Below, piece after piece: positions 12,149 through 25,596 of a stretch of 64,000 nucleotides of DNA (position 1 is its first letter; every line of letters starts with the position of its first letter). The DNA comes from Sipunculus nudus. Taxonomy: Eukaryota; Annelida; Sipuncula; Golfingiida; Sipunculidae. The stretch covers positions 96,520,624-96,584,623 of the forward strand of contig CM049308.1 of assembly GCA_026874595.1 (NCBI GenBank), written 5' to 3'. The notes under the pieces were generated by a model. The model ran no database searches. It had not been told where the DNA came from and saw only the letters and a program-made list of their open reading frames with translations. The position numbers and the translations under genes are program-made.

Positions 12149-12628
12149 CTGAGTATAGAAATATTATCAAGTCAGTTTTGGAGACACATGTTTCTACGTC
12201 AGCCATGGAACTGTTGCAAGTAAGGTCTTGTTAAACACAAAAAGTACATATTGTACATGAAACCAAACAATTATGATAATGAGGGGAAGATGTTATCATT
12301 AATAAAACTGTAAATCACTTCTATAATGTTCATCATAATGATCCTATAGTAATATAAACTGTATACTATAATTATCATGTTTAAAGAATTCCTGGTCCTG
12401 TTTGGGGATAACAAATCAGATCCAAGCAATTTCTTTTTTTATCATCTTGGGTAATTATCCATGTATGTGATTCTTCAAAATGTTAAATACAGAAATCATT
12501 AAAACACAAAATTTTCAAGCCATACCACAAAGAGTGTTTTATATATATGATGTATTCTAATTAAACTAATCTCATAATTATGACCGCACCTCCTTTTTTC
12601 ATGAATCAATAACAAAATTAAGCTGTAC
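12149..12628 (-). other. Short intron, no feature seen
   Basis: A 480-bp AT-rich intron, the only short one among the five seen. It has no tandem array or recognisable element. Confidence 0.7.
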
Positions 12629-12835
12629 CTGAATCTGGGTCATAAAATCGTAACAGTAGAGAAGCGAGAGTGGACTTCCCAGAACCACTTGATCCGACCA
12701 CAGCCATCACAGAGCCCTGAGGGACAGTCAGACTCAATCCAGAAAATATAGGAATATCTTTTCTAGTTGGATAGCTGAAACTGATATCACTAAACTCAAT
12801 GGTCCCAGCTAGGTCTGTATGGGGGATAACACCAC
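12629..12835 (-). CDS. ABCB10: ABCB10-like exon: start of NBD with Walker A
   Basis: This 207-bp exon encodes the start of the ATP-binding domain. In order it shows a linker strand (TIEFSDISFSYP), the A-loop tyrosine in FSYPTR that stacks on the adenine, and the Walker A motif GSSGSGKST that binds the ATP phosphates. It ends in LLLRFYDPDSG, the usual text after Walker A. The acceptor is TTTCAG at 12837-12836 and the donor TCAG/GTACAG at 12629/12628. It enters and leaves in phase 1, matching its neighbours. Walker A is intact, so nothing suggests a dead domain. In the family, two such half-transporters dimerise in the mitochondrial inner membrane and hydrolyse ATP on the matrix side. Confidence 0.93.
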
Positions 12836-14121
12836 CTGAAACAGTAAAGAATACAGGAATATCTGAAGCTGACATCAACTATAGGACAAATCTGTCCAAA
12901 TACAGCCAGGTAAATCAAAGGACACTGCTAGGTCAAAATAAAAAGGTACACATCACCAATGGCTAACTATCTCACTGAATGGTAAAATAATTAATAAAAA
13001 GTTCTACACAAACAAATGTAAGACTATGTACCGATAATGTACAATGTCATGCCTTTATACTAGAACCACTGATGACAAGATTAAAACTGACTCATATTAT
13101 CCACTGCTAAAAGCAGCTTTAAAAAGATCCTGTTTATTCTTAATTAGTTTGAATACAATTAAATAATTATTATCATAGAAATTCAAATTAAAACAATAAA
13201 ATTAGAAATCCGTCTCTTGCCATTGTTTGTGCCATTTTTCTACAATAATTTATGAGTAGACGATAATAACAGAGGTTAAGAGGTAATTATAGCCAAATCA
13301 ACCAGTCATGACAGGCTAATAGCAGTGGGCCTTTATAGCATGGGTTACAAATCTAAGGTCTTTTCCATTCATTGCAGTCCTATCATAACAAACCCAAATA
13401 AGATCTCTACCTACAGGAAAATGCTGATAAGACAGATCAGTAATATATAATTTTCACTCCACCTGCTGAACGTCATATACAGTGGGCCCTGCTTTAAGAG
13501 ACCACAGATAAGAGAACAGTCATTAATTGCAGGTGGTCCAAAACTAAGGAGAATGAAAAATCGGACCCTACATGGCAGTTTAATTGATAATTTGGGTATT
13601 TACCAGGATTCAGAATAAAACTGTTTATGTTTCTTTATTCATTGGTAATGGGTTATTCATCGATATTTTACCTTGTATGATTATTTGCATTGTCAATGTC
13701 CGTCACCATTCATAAATCTGGTCTCAGCCATAATATGTGATCATGCATTATGGGAACTTAATGGGCAGTATTACCAGAAAATTGGCGAAAATTAAACTAT
13801 GCAGAAACATAATGATCAATTTTGAGAACAAAACAAAGTTGTGGACGGGAAAATTTAATTATAACAAAACACTTCACCTGCATTCTTCAAGCGAGCAAAA
13901 TCAGACTGACAAAAAATATGTTTTCATGAATTATAACATTGGATGATGCATGATGGGAGTTTACCAAGAGGGATTACCTAAATACTGCCAGAAATTAAAC
14001 TTTGCATATTCATGTAATGACAAAAATTGGCGAACCAAACAAAGTGCTGATAAAAAAAATTTTTAATTGTAAACAAAATTGATTTCACCAGCAATCTCCA
14101 ATCGGCAAGAACAGTTGATTA
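12836..14121 (-). other. Intron sequence without recognised elements
   Basis: AT-rich intron. Around 13485-13560 a stretch starting GTGGGCCCTGCTTTAAGAGACCAC looks like a degraded DNA-transposon end. Two related segments near 13740 and 13945 share GATG(A)TGCAT(G/T)ATGGGA and an AAATTAAACT block. No exon or RNA gene is supported. Confidence 0.4.
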
Positions 14122-15099
14122 ACAAGGGACCTATGGGTCACTGTGCTCAGCTGACGTTAACCTTGAAGGTAAAAATCTAATATAATATCAAATGGAGATA
14201 AAGTGTAAGAGGAAGAGGTAATAAAGGCCATGGTTGGTTTATATGATTGGTTTGTATTGATGAGCAAGAAATTGTGGCAAAAAATATTTTGTGACCTGAC
14301 CATGTGTTTCCTAATGTTGAAACTAAAGCATGTGAGCAGTTTGTGAAAAAATGATCTGTACAATTACCATGATCATTAGTTGGTTTTTCGATTAACTGTT
14401 GACATTTCAGTAGTTTACACATTTGTTCAATTGAATCTATTTTTTTTGTATAATATATATTATTAAATATATATGTATTTTTTATGAAATGTATACAGTT
14501 GAAATATAGCTAATTAACAACATAAAACAGGGCAAACAAAGCCTGATCTCAAATTCTGCTGAGGCAGAATTTAATGAACAAATCTTTGTATTAAATCCTC
14601 ATTTTTTTATCACATCAATTATATTCTAGTTTAAGTTTATATTTCTATACATTTCCAATTTAACATATATATCTGAATATAAAAGTTGATTCATAATTCT
14701 CAATTGCATCATCATAAATCTCAATCTTGTCAGATAACACCACATCATGCATACAAATGTTTATTTATTTTTTACCACAAAAATATATCTTTTAAATCTG
14801 CAAAACAATAAATATCTAAAAAAAATACTGGATTTAGATTTCAAATTTTTAATTGTGTCCTTATTTATCCATAATGTGCTTCATATTTTATAATAATTTA
14901 AGCATACTGATGGGTTCAATTATATTTGTTAAAATCATTTAAAAGAAATTGATTTCTTTAAAAATGCTACATTACACAACATTGCATCTTCTGGATTACA
15001 CCTTGAATTATTTTTTCAAGGAAAGTTTTTGCATATCGGAGTGGAAACAGCATTACAATTAAGGAGATACAGTGAAAACAATAACAATTACTGCATAAC
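14122..15099 (+). repeat. Element 5' terminus and AT-rich body
   Basis: The terminus at 14122-14153 reads ACAAGGGACCTATGGGTCAC, with the palindrome mutated at one base, then GCTCAGCTGAC. The body resembles 12-350 for about 300 bp. The rest, to 15099, is AT-rich with no coding signal. Confidence 0.5.
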
Positions 15100-18000
15100 A
15101 CTTGGTGGGTTGGGTTTGCTAGGGGGGGGGGGATTGGGGTGGTGATATGAGAATAACTGTACACCTGTCACAGCAGGGGATCTCCCCAAGTGACTGTAAC
15201 AAATCAGAAACCCTGGCATAGCTGACTTCCAGTGACCTGGAGTGGGACCCTGCATCTGTAATCAAAGCAAGTGACTACAGAAACCATTTGAAAAGCTAAG
15301 AGAAAATGGCCCAGCTTAAATGAACCTCTGTAAATTATAGAATAATGGACATGAGCTAAAGCATATGGACTGTGTAATAAATGAAACCTTTGGCCTGAAA
15401 CCATTTAGTGATGCACCAAGGGAAAAAATGAGCCTACAGTAAGTGTCATATAAAAGTTCCATTTCATAAACAAATAATGTGTGAAGGTAATTAAGTTTTC
15501 AAAAGTTAAATATATGGCCATATGAGTTAAAAATTATTCCCACAAAGTTTGACCAATATTCCTAATTTTAAAAACTAGGTTTAACAGTGTTATTCACACC
15601 TAGGCCCCGCCAATTTTAAGAGATATGAATGAAATGCTACCAAGTATTTATATCTTCTTAAATCTTGTCAGTTAGCACTTACATTAGGTCCTTATATTTT
15701 ACCATATTTGAATATTAGGATAAAATTCCAGAAAATTTTGTTCTTTAAAAAAATCAAAATTGTCCAAGTCTCAACAAAAAGAATTTTTTAACATAAAAAT
15801 TATAAGCTTTGTCTTGTATATTAGTCCTGTGTATCGAAGCGGTGGGTCAGGGAGGGGTCTCTGTTGTTACTGTTCATCGCTGAAAAAATGTGAAATTATA
15901 AGATTCATCTTGTTTAGAGTACACGTCTGTCAACAGAATGGGGTGGGGTGGGGGGGGGGGGGGGGGGGGGGAGAGAAAGGCTCCCTGTGGTATTTATGCT
16001 GGCAGCCTGATCAAGCTCAACAAGAGAGAGGGCTTGCCTGAGTGATGGGATTACATAATAGCCTGGGGAGCATTGAGAGTTGCACTGAATGACCTACATG
16101 ACCTCAGTGGACTGCTTGACAATGTAAGGGAATACAACAAGAGCCTCCAAACAAATTAAATCATCAGCCTAATTTTGCAGCTTTTATTTTCAAATTTCAG
16201 ATTTTAACAGATTAAATCCTTATGTGTACATGCTGTGAAAATAACATCCACAGTACTTACAGGAAAAAATCGTGCTGTGGCCAAAGTTGGGCAAAATTTA
16301 AGGTACTGATTTTATATTTATGCTAATAACTTAAAAAAAATGCATTTTTCAGATCTAATTTTCGGTAAACAATTGAATCTTGATTAAATGATGTTATATT
16401 CCTGAAAAAAAGTCTCAGCCATTCTTATTTTAAGTGAGTAAATATATATCCTGATTTTTTACAAGGTGCATTATGTTTGGGCCTGTAACTTCAACAAATT
16501 ATGCAATACTGACCGAAATGTTGGTATGTACATAGGAAATGTATGGAAGAATATGAATATTTACAATTACATCTACCAGGTAAACAAAAGTAGGGTCATG
16601 ATGCTAGAAAATACAAATACATTAAGGCTTCTAAATAACTTCAATAGCTAGACTAATTTTTAAGCTTATACTTTCAAATTCAAAATTCATCAGGTTAAAT
16701 CCACATGTAAACTGGCTGTGAAAATTAAATCAAATGTACTTATAAGAAAAAAACATGACATGGTCAATTTAGGCAATTTTAAGGTACCTATTTTTTATTT
16801 TTGCTAATATTTTAAAAAATTTAACAGATTTTGATCTAATTTTTGGTATACAATTTAATTTTGATTAATTAAAGATATATTACCGGAAAAAAGTCCATAG
16901 CTTTAAAATGTTTTGTTTTAAGTGATCAAATATCTTTCCTGATTTTTTACAAAATGCATTATGTTTGAGCCCATAACTTTTTTTAAATCATATAATACAG
17001 ACCTAATTTCTGACATGTACATAGGAACTATATAGAGGAATATTTATGGTAAATATGAGGTAAAACAGGTGAGTGGTTTTGTTGTTAGGCTGTCCTGAAA
17101 TGTGAAAATAGGTTTTTAATAAAAAATTGAGGGTTTTCCTTAATTTCTCAAAGGAACAAAGTCTCAAAGACCCAGTTTTCAGCTTGGTAGGAGATCTTGG
17201 GGCATCTAACATTATGCCAACAACCTTGGGAGCATAGAGAGCTGCACTGAATGACCAACAGTGACCACAGTGGACTGCCTGACAATGAAAGGGAATACAA
17301 CAAGAGCCTCCAAAAAATTCAATAACTAGCCTAATTTTGCAGCTTTTATTTTCAAATTTCAGATTTTAACAGATTAAATCCTTATTTGTACATGCTGTGA
17401 AAATCAGATCCACAGAACTTACAGGAAAAAAACGTGCCATGGTCAAAGTTGGGCAAAATTTAAGGTACCAATTTTTTATTTTTGTTAATATTTAAAAAAA
17501 TTTAAAAGATTTTGATCTTATTTTGGGTATACAATTTAATTTTGATAAAATAAAGTTATATTACTGGAAAAAAAGTCCATAGCTTTAACATGTTTTGTGT
17601 TAAGTGATCAAATTTCTTTCCTGATTTTTTCCAAAATGCATTATGTTTGGGTCCATAACTTTTTTAAATTATATAATACACACCTAATTTCTGGCATGTA
17701 CATAGGAACTATATAGAGGAATATTTATGGTAAATATGAGGAAAAACAGATGAGTGGTTTCAATATTAGGCAGTCCTGAAGTGTGAAAATAGGTTTTTAA
17801 TAAAAAATTGAGGTTTTTCCTTAATTTCTCAAAGGAACGAAGTCGCAAAGACCCAGTTTTCGGCTTGGTAGGAGATCTTGGGGACATCTAACATTATGCT
17901 GAATTTTGGATTCCTAGGTCTTACGGTTTCAAAACGTGCCACATCTACGGACATACGGACGGACGGACAGACGGACGGACGGACGGCGGACAATGGACCA

Positions 18001-19110
18001 CGACTATAGCTCAGATGACTTATAGTCAGCTGAGCTAACAAAGATGATATGCTAATGAGATTGATCTGCTAGCTAGTACATATAGATAGTGACGATATAT
18101 ACATTGATAATAACAATTTACAATATAAGTTTCAGAAAAAAATTACAAGTCATAATGTAGTATTTATTATAATAATAGTTTTATTATCCAAGCTCTGATA
18201 TTCTTAGTTCACGTTAAACAATAAGACTTTGTATCAGACAACAAAGAAAGTTATGGCTAGATTATTTTATGACATTCATAGAGACTTTTAACAGGTATGT
18301 GCAATAAAATTATTTTTTAAAATTATTTTGTTTGCTTTGACTCTTTGCCCATTTAAAGCAAATGACTGTCAATTTCCTCCATTCCATTGAAAATTTCACT
18401 AAAAAAGAGATGTATTATCTGAATGAACCACAAAGTCCCTCAACTCCGGAAGAATCAGGATTGTTTAGGAAAAAGAAAATGATCACTCCACCAGGAAATA
18501 CCAATCTTGCACAACTGCTAGTTGCAGACAGCTGATCTCTCTCCTACTGCAATAACTTAGAAATGCCTGCCCTAAACTGGTACCCCTCACTATGAAAGCA
18601 CTCTGCTCTCACCCAGTCAGTGGGCCATTATACTGCAGGGTACCTGACAATTATTACCAAATCATTCCACCCTTTCTTATCTGCAACATGAGTCAGTTTT
18701 ATTCTTATTTCATGACATGATATCATGCAGCATCCATATCAAACTTGAGCTTGTTTGGAATATAATTTTTTTCCAGGGAAGCAATAAACATCTATGCTAT
18801 TACTCACTTTTTGCAACAAAACTATATGTCTGTGTGGTGGAACAATGGTAATGCTGTAGAATCAATCATCTTTGTTAAACCTGATCAAGTGGGGTTAGCT
18901 TTTGGTAGGGTGACCTCGTGTACAAAAGTGTGTCCGATCGAGAACAATGGGGAGCAAGAGCTATTTCCAGTGGTATATTTTTTAACGCGCCTTTACTCCC
19001 CACTATTTATTACATATTATGCAAATTAAAGTTATCTGATAATAGCTAGTTATTTTTTATAAAGACTTCTTCTATATATCTTATGTACAGCTGCTTGTCC
19101 CTCTGTCCGC
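15100..19110 (+). repeat. Tandem segmental duplication, copy A
   Basis: The unit runs from about CTTGGTGGGT (15101) to CTCTGTCCGC (19110). It is almost identical to 19111-29226 once a 6.1-kb insertion in the latter is removed. Short frames such as 15204-15404 and 18811-19029 have identical translations in both copies, showing how recent the duplication is. The unit holds a long G-run (15950-15971), AT-rich monomers and a pearl/HINE-type 3' end. At 15563-15581 it preserves the uninterrupted target site of the element inserted in copy B. It lies in the 21.5-kb intron between the 34458-34363 and 12835-12629 exons. Confidence 0.9.
16240..18037 (+). repeat. AT-rich monomers ending in ACGG tract and hairpin (copy A)
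   Basis: Three diverged monomers begin near 16255, 16735 and 17415 with ACTTACAGGAAAAAA or similar blocks. The series ends in (ACGG)n at about 17948-17990 and the hairpin at 18007-18037. The equivalent in copy B is at 26370-28153, so this element predates the duplication. Confidence 0.65.
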
Positions 19111-19739
19111 TGATATCACCACTTGGTGGGTAAACTTGGGATTGGGGTGGTGATATGAGAATAACTGTACACCTGTCACAGCAGGGGATCTCCCCCAGTG
19201 ACTGTAACAAATCAGAAACCCTGGCATAGCTGACTTCCAGTGACCTGGAGTGGGACCCTGCATCTGTAATCAAAGCAAGTGACTACAGAAACCATTTGAA
19301 AAGCTAAGAGAAAATGGCCCAGCTTAAATGAACCTCTGTAAATTATAGAATAATGGACATGAGCTAAAGCATATGGACTGTGTAATAAATGAAACCTTTG
19401 GCCTGAAACCATTTAGTGATGCACCAAGGGAAAAAATGGGCCTACGGTAAGTGTCATATAAAAGTTCCATTTCATAAACAAATAATGTGTGAAGGTAATT
19501 AAGTTTTCAAAAGTTAAATATATGGCCATATGAGTTAAAAATTAATCCCACAAAGTTTGACCAATATTCCTAATTTTAACAAGTGACCCATGGGTCATGA
19601 CGCTCAGCTGACTGGGAAGAGATTCGCAAAAGGAAATTTTATCATCAGAATGGTAGTATATACCCATTCAACTGAAGCATCAAACAGATTAACCAACAGG
19701 CCAAGATTTAGTCTGTATTTATATATCTCAAAAATAGAG

Positions 19740-20930
19740 AAAAATGTGTAAACTTTTAAAACTAGAATACGGGTAACCGACAAGTGACTACATGTATCTG
19801 CCAAAATCGGATAGTGAGGCATGGATTGAGTGGCAAGGGGAAATAGAGTGAGGTATGTTGCATATTAGCATGGATGTCTGCAGCCTAAATGTGTATGTAG
19901 GTTGTGCCACCTACCACAAATCCAGAAAGCTGTCCAAGTTGTATACACCTGCAAAATTTTAGGCAGAAAAGTCAAACCACTACATGTATATGAGCCATTT
20001 TTGCCCATGGCAGACAAACAGACAAACACTGTGCAAAAATCTTTGCAGGTAACCCTTCCAGTTTTGTGTATGATAAAGACCTATGTGAGATCTAAACACA
20101 TGCACAATTTTGGCCCAATCGGTCAAATGGTTCCTGAGATATGAGCTTGGATGTGTCCAGCGTTAACTAGAATGTAGGTGGCGCCACCTGTCATAAAATC
20201 AAGAAAGCTGTCCACGATGTATAAACCTGCAAAATTTTAGGCAGTTATGTCGAACCACTACAGAGAAATGAGTAATTTTAGGCCACGGCAGACTAACAGA
20301 CAGACACTGTGCAAACATTGTTACAGGTGGCACCACCATTGTTTGTGTATGTTACAGAGCTATCAAAGGGCTACATTTGTATAAATTTTATTTCCTGATC
20401 GGTCAAACAGTTCCCGAGATATAAGCTTGGATGTCATCAGCGTGAACGTGAATGTAGGTGGCGCCACCTGTCATAAAATCAAGAAAGCTATCCTGGATGT
20501 ATTCACATGACGAATTTCAGGTGAATTAGTCAATTCACTGCAGAGATATGAGTGATTTTAACCCAAGGCAGATGAACAGATGGACACTGTGCAAACATGG
20601 TTACAGGTGGCGCCACCATTTTTTGTGTATGTTATAAAGCAATCCAAGGGCTACATTTGTATCAATTTTATTTCCTGATCGGTCAAACGGTTCCCGAGAT
20701 ATGAGGGTTTATGAGTGGAAACAGACCCACAAATGGACACTGGATAGAGAGGAAAGGTCAGAGGTCAATGCAAATTGGTTAGGCACCAGTTCACATGTGA
20801 CCCGATAATAGGTGTAAGTTTGGGAAAAATCGGTCCATTAGTCTCCGAGGAGCTCTCTGGAAACGAACGCCCCTGCAGCGGAGGAACTTGGTCAAAAACA
20901 TAGTATCCGCAAAACTTCGTTTTGGTGGAT
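19740..20930 (+). repeat. ~277-292-bp monomers inside the 6.1-kb element
   Basis: Same family as 5490-6640. TGTCATAAAATC recurs near 20190 and 20470, and GGTGGCGCCACC or close variants occur near 20175, 20327, 20457 and 20607. Confidence 0.65.
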
Positions 20931-20935
20931 ACAAA

Positions 20936-23900
20936 AATACAGGTGGCTCCACCAGTCTGAAGAAACTAATAAAAACACTTAATGGTCAATATCCATGCAA
21001 AAAATCATGGTGATCTCTGCATTAGTTGTTCAGATACTTCAGTTTTTGTATTAAATTGTCCATTATTCTGAGGGATACTTCGGAGTCCTATAGCTTGAAA
21101 GATATGGGTAACAGAGACCTAATTTCAAGTTTCCACAGGCACCTTTCATGGGCCTCCTTGCATGACAAGAATGAAGATTCTAGGTCCAGTTGTTGCGATT
21201 TGTACCCTGTTGACAGATAACCACATTTTTAAAGGTCTCAAAAAAAAGAAAAAAATTCGTAAAAATTTGAAAAAAAAATAGAGGTGGCACACCCAGTCTG
21301 CAGAAACTGATGGAACAGATCATGATCAATATGTATGCCGAAAATCATGACCATCAGTGTTGTAGTTATTGAAATACTGCAGTTTTTGTATCAAATTTTC
21401 CATTATTCTGGGGGGGGGGGGGGTATTTTGGACCCATACAGCTTAAAGAATATGGGTAACAGAGACCTAATTTCAAGTTTCCATGGAGACTTTTCATGGG
21501 TCTCCCTGTGTGTCAAGAATGAAGATTCTTGGTCCAGTTTTTATGATTTGTGCCCTGTTAACAGATGTTCATATCTTTAAAGGTCTCAAAAATACAGAAA
21601 AATTTCGTAAAAAAAACCGAACAAATACAGGTGGTGCCACCAGTCTGCAGAAACTTATGAAACACTCCATGATCAATATCCATGCAAACAATTATGGTTA
21701 TCTCTGCATTAGTTGTTCAGTTACTTTAGCTTTTGTATCAAATTTTCCATTATTCTGAGCTGTACTATGGAGTGCCATAGCTCAAAGGATATGGGTAACA
21801 GAGACCAAATTTCAGGTTTCCATGGAGACTTATCATGGGTCTCCCTGTGTGTCAAGAACGAAGATTCTAGGTCCAGTCGTTACGATTTGTACCCTGTTGA
21901 CAGATAACTACATCCTTAAAGGTCTCAAAAATGGAGAAAACAATTCGTGAACATTGAAAAATACAGGTGGCGCCACCAGTCTGCACAAACTGATGAAACA
22001 TCTCATGATCAATATGTATGTCGAAAATCATGACCATCAGTGATGTAGTTAATGAGATATTGAAGTTTTTGTATGAAATTTTTGACTATTCTGGGGGGTA
22101 ATTTTGGGCCCCATAGCTCGAAGGATATGGGTAACAGAGACCTAATTTCTGGTTTCCATGGAGACTTTTCATAGGTCTCTCAGTGTGTCGAAAATGAAGA
22201 TTCTAGGTCCAGTCGTTACGATTTGTGCCACGCTAACAGATGACAGCATCCTCAAAGGTCTCAAAAATAGAGGAAAAAATCTTAAAAAATCAAACAGTAC
22301 AGGTGGCGCCACCAGTCTGCAGGAACTGATCGAACATCTCATGATCAATATGTATGCCAAAAATGAAGACCATCAGTGATGTAGTTATTGAGATATTGAA
22401 GTTTTTGTATGAAATTTTTTACTATTCTGGGGGGTACTTTGGGGCCCCATAGCTCGAAGGATATGGGTAACAGAGACCTAATTTCTGGTTTCCATGGAGA
22501 CTTATCATGGGTCTCCCTGTGTGTCAAGAACGAAGATTCTAGGTCCAGTCGTTACGATTTGTACCCTGTTGACAGATAACTACATCCTTAAAGGTCTCAA
22601 AAATGGAGAAAACAATTCGTGAACATTGAAAAATACAGGTGGCGCCACCAGTCTGCACAAACTGATGAAACATCTCATGATCAATATGTATGTCGAAAAT
22701 CATGACCATCAGTGATGTAGTTAATGAGATATTGAAGTTTTTGTATGAAATTTTTGACTATTCTGGGGGGTAATTTTGGGCCCCATAGCTCGAAGGATAT
22801 GGGTAACAGAGACCTAATTTCTGGTTTCCATGGAGACTTTTCATAGGTCTCTCAGTGTGTCGAAAATGAAGATTCTAGGTCCAGTCATTACGATTTGTGC
22901 CACGCTAACAGATGACAGCATCCTCAAAGGTCTCAAAAATAGAGGAAAAAATCGTAAAAAATCAAACAGTACAGGTGGCGCCACCAGTCTGCAGGAACTG
23001 ATCTAACATCTCATGATCAATATGTATGCCAAAAATGAAGACCATCAGTGATGTAGTTATTGAGATATTGAAGTTTTTGTATGAAATTTTTTACTATTCT
23101 GGGTGGTATTTTGGGGCCCCATAGCTCAAAGGATATGGGTAACAGAGACCTAATTTCTGGTTTCCATGGAGACTTATCATGGGTCTCCCTGTGTGTCAAG
23201 AACGAAGATTCTAGGTCCAGTCGTTACGATTTGTACCCTGTTGACAGATAACTACATCCTTAAAGGTCTCAAAAATGGAGAAAACAATTCGTGAACATTG
23301 AAAAATACAGGTGGCGCCACCAGTCTGCACAAACTGATGAAACATCTCATGATCAATATGTATGTCGAAAATCATGACCATCAGTGATGTAGTTAATGAG
23401 ATATTGAAGTTTTTGTATGAAATTTTTGACTATTCTGGGGGGTAATTTTGGGCCCCATAGCTCGAAGGATATGGGTAACAGAGACCTAATTTCTGGTTTC
23501 CATGGAGACTTTTCATAGGTCTCTCAGTGTGTCGAAAATGAAGATTCTAGGTCCAGTCATTACGATTTGTGCCACGCTAACAGATGACAGCATCCTCAAA
23601 GGTCTCAAAAATAGAGGAAAAAATCGTAAAAAATCAAACAGTACAGGTGGCGCCACCAGTCTGCAGGAACTGATCTAACATCTCATGATCAATATGTATG
23701 CCAAAAATGAAGACCATCAGTGATGTAGTTATTGAGATATTGAAGTTTTTGTATGAAATTTTTTACTATTCTGGGTGGTATTTTGGGGCCCCATAGCTCA
23801 AAGGATATGGGTAACAGAGACCTAATTTCTGGTTTCCATGGAGACTTATCATGGGTCTCCCTGTGTGTCAAGAACGAAGATTCTAGGTCCAGTCGTTACG

Positions 23901-25596
23901 ATTTGTACCCTGTTGACAGATAACTACATCCTTAAAGGTCTCAAAAATGGAGAAAACAATTCGTGAACATTGAAAAATACAGGTGGCGCCACCAGTCTGC
24001 ACAAACTGATGAAACATCTCATGATCAATATGTATGTCGAAAATCATGACCATCAGTGATGTAGTTAATGAGATATTGAAGTTTTTGTATGAAATTTTTG
24101 ACTATTCTGGGGGGTAATTTTGGGCCCCATAGCTCGAAGGATATGGGTAACAGAGACCTAATTTCTGGTTTCCATGGAGACTTTTCATAGGTCTCTCAGT
24201 GTGTCGAAAATGAAGATTCTAGGTCCAGTCATTACGATTTGTGCCACGCTAACAGATGACAGCATCCTCAAAGGTCTCAAAAATAGAGGAAAAAATCGTA
24301 AAAAATCAAACTGTACAGGTGGCGCCACCAGTCTGCAGGAACTGATCTAACATCTCATGATCAATATGTATGCCAAAAATGAAGACCATCAGTGATGTAG
24401 TTATTGAGATATTGAAGTTTTTGTATGAAATTTTTTACTATTCTGGGTGGTATTTTGGGGCCCCATAGCTCAAAGGATATGGGTAACAGAGACCTAATTT
24501 CTGGTTTCCATGGAGACTTATCATGGGTCTCCCTGTGTGTCAAGAACGAAGATTCTAGGTCCAGTCGTTACGATTTGTACCCTGTTGACAGATAACTACA
24601 TCCTTAAAGGTCTCAAAAATGGAGAAAACAATTCGTGAACATTGAAAAATACAGGTGGCGCCACCAGTCTGCACAAACTGATGAAACATCTCATGATCAA
24701 TATGTATGTCGAAAATCATGACCATCAGTGATGTAGTTAATGAGATATTGAAGTTTTTGTATGAAATTTTTGACTATTCTGGGGGGTAATTTTGGGCTCC
24801 ATAGCTCGAAGGATATGGGTAACAGAGACCTAATTTCTGGTTTCCATGGAGACTTTTCATAGGTCTCTCAGTGTGTCGAAAATGAAGATTCTAGGTCCAG
24901 TCGTTACGATTTGTGCCACGCTAACAGATGACAGCATCCTCAAAGGTCTCAAAAATAGAGGAAAAAATCTTAAAAAATCAAACAGTACAGGTGGCGCCAC
25001 CAGTCTGCAGGAACTGATCGAACATCTCATGATCAATATGTATGCCAAAAATGAAGACCATCAGTGATGTAGTTATTGAGATATTGAAATTTTTGTATGA
25101 AATTTTTTACTATTCTGGGGGGTACTTTGGGGCCCCATAGCTCAAAGGATATGGGTAACAGAGACCTTATTTCTGGTTTCCAAGGAGATTTTTCATGGAC
25201 CTCTCAGTGTGTCAAGAATTAAGATTCTAAGTCCAGTCTTTATGATTTGTGCCTTGTTAACAGATGTTCACATTTTTAAAGGTCTCAAAAATAGAGAAAA
25301 AAATTCGTAAAAAATCGAAAAATACAGGTGGCGCCACCAGTCTGCAGGAAGTGATGTAACATCTCATGATCAATATGTATGCCAAAAATCATGACCATCA
25401 GTCAAGTAGTTAATGAGATATTGAAGTTTTTGTATGAAATTTTTGACTTTTCTGGGGGGTACTTTGGGGCCACATAGCTGGAAGGATATGGGTAACAGAG
25501 ACCTAATTTCTGGTTTCCAAGGAGATTTTTTATGGACCTCTCAGAATCCCAAGTTACAAGGTTCTAGGTCCAGCGGTTACGATTTGTGCCTGGTTA
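20936..25596 (+). repeat. ~336-bp satellite array with a 672-bp higher-order repeat
   Basis: Monomers start at GGTGGCGCCACC or variants near 20941, 21283, 21629, 21966, 22302, 22638, 22974, 23310, 23646, 23982, 24318, 24654, 24990 and 25327. From 21966 to 25326 two monomer types alternate (CTGCACAAACTGATGAAAC and CTGCAGGAACTGAT), giving five dimers of 672 bp that are almost identical. Monomers outside this block are clearly diverged, so the dimer expanded recently. Confidence 0.9.

Noticed and set aside
22345-24543. Four identical 60-codon minus-strand frames at 672-bp steps
   Set aside because: They are satellite monomer sequence; the frame is broken in other monomers and has no protein similarity.
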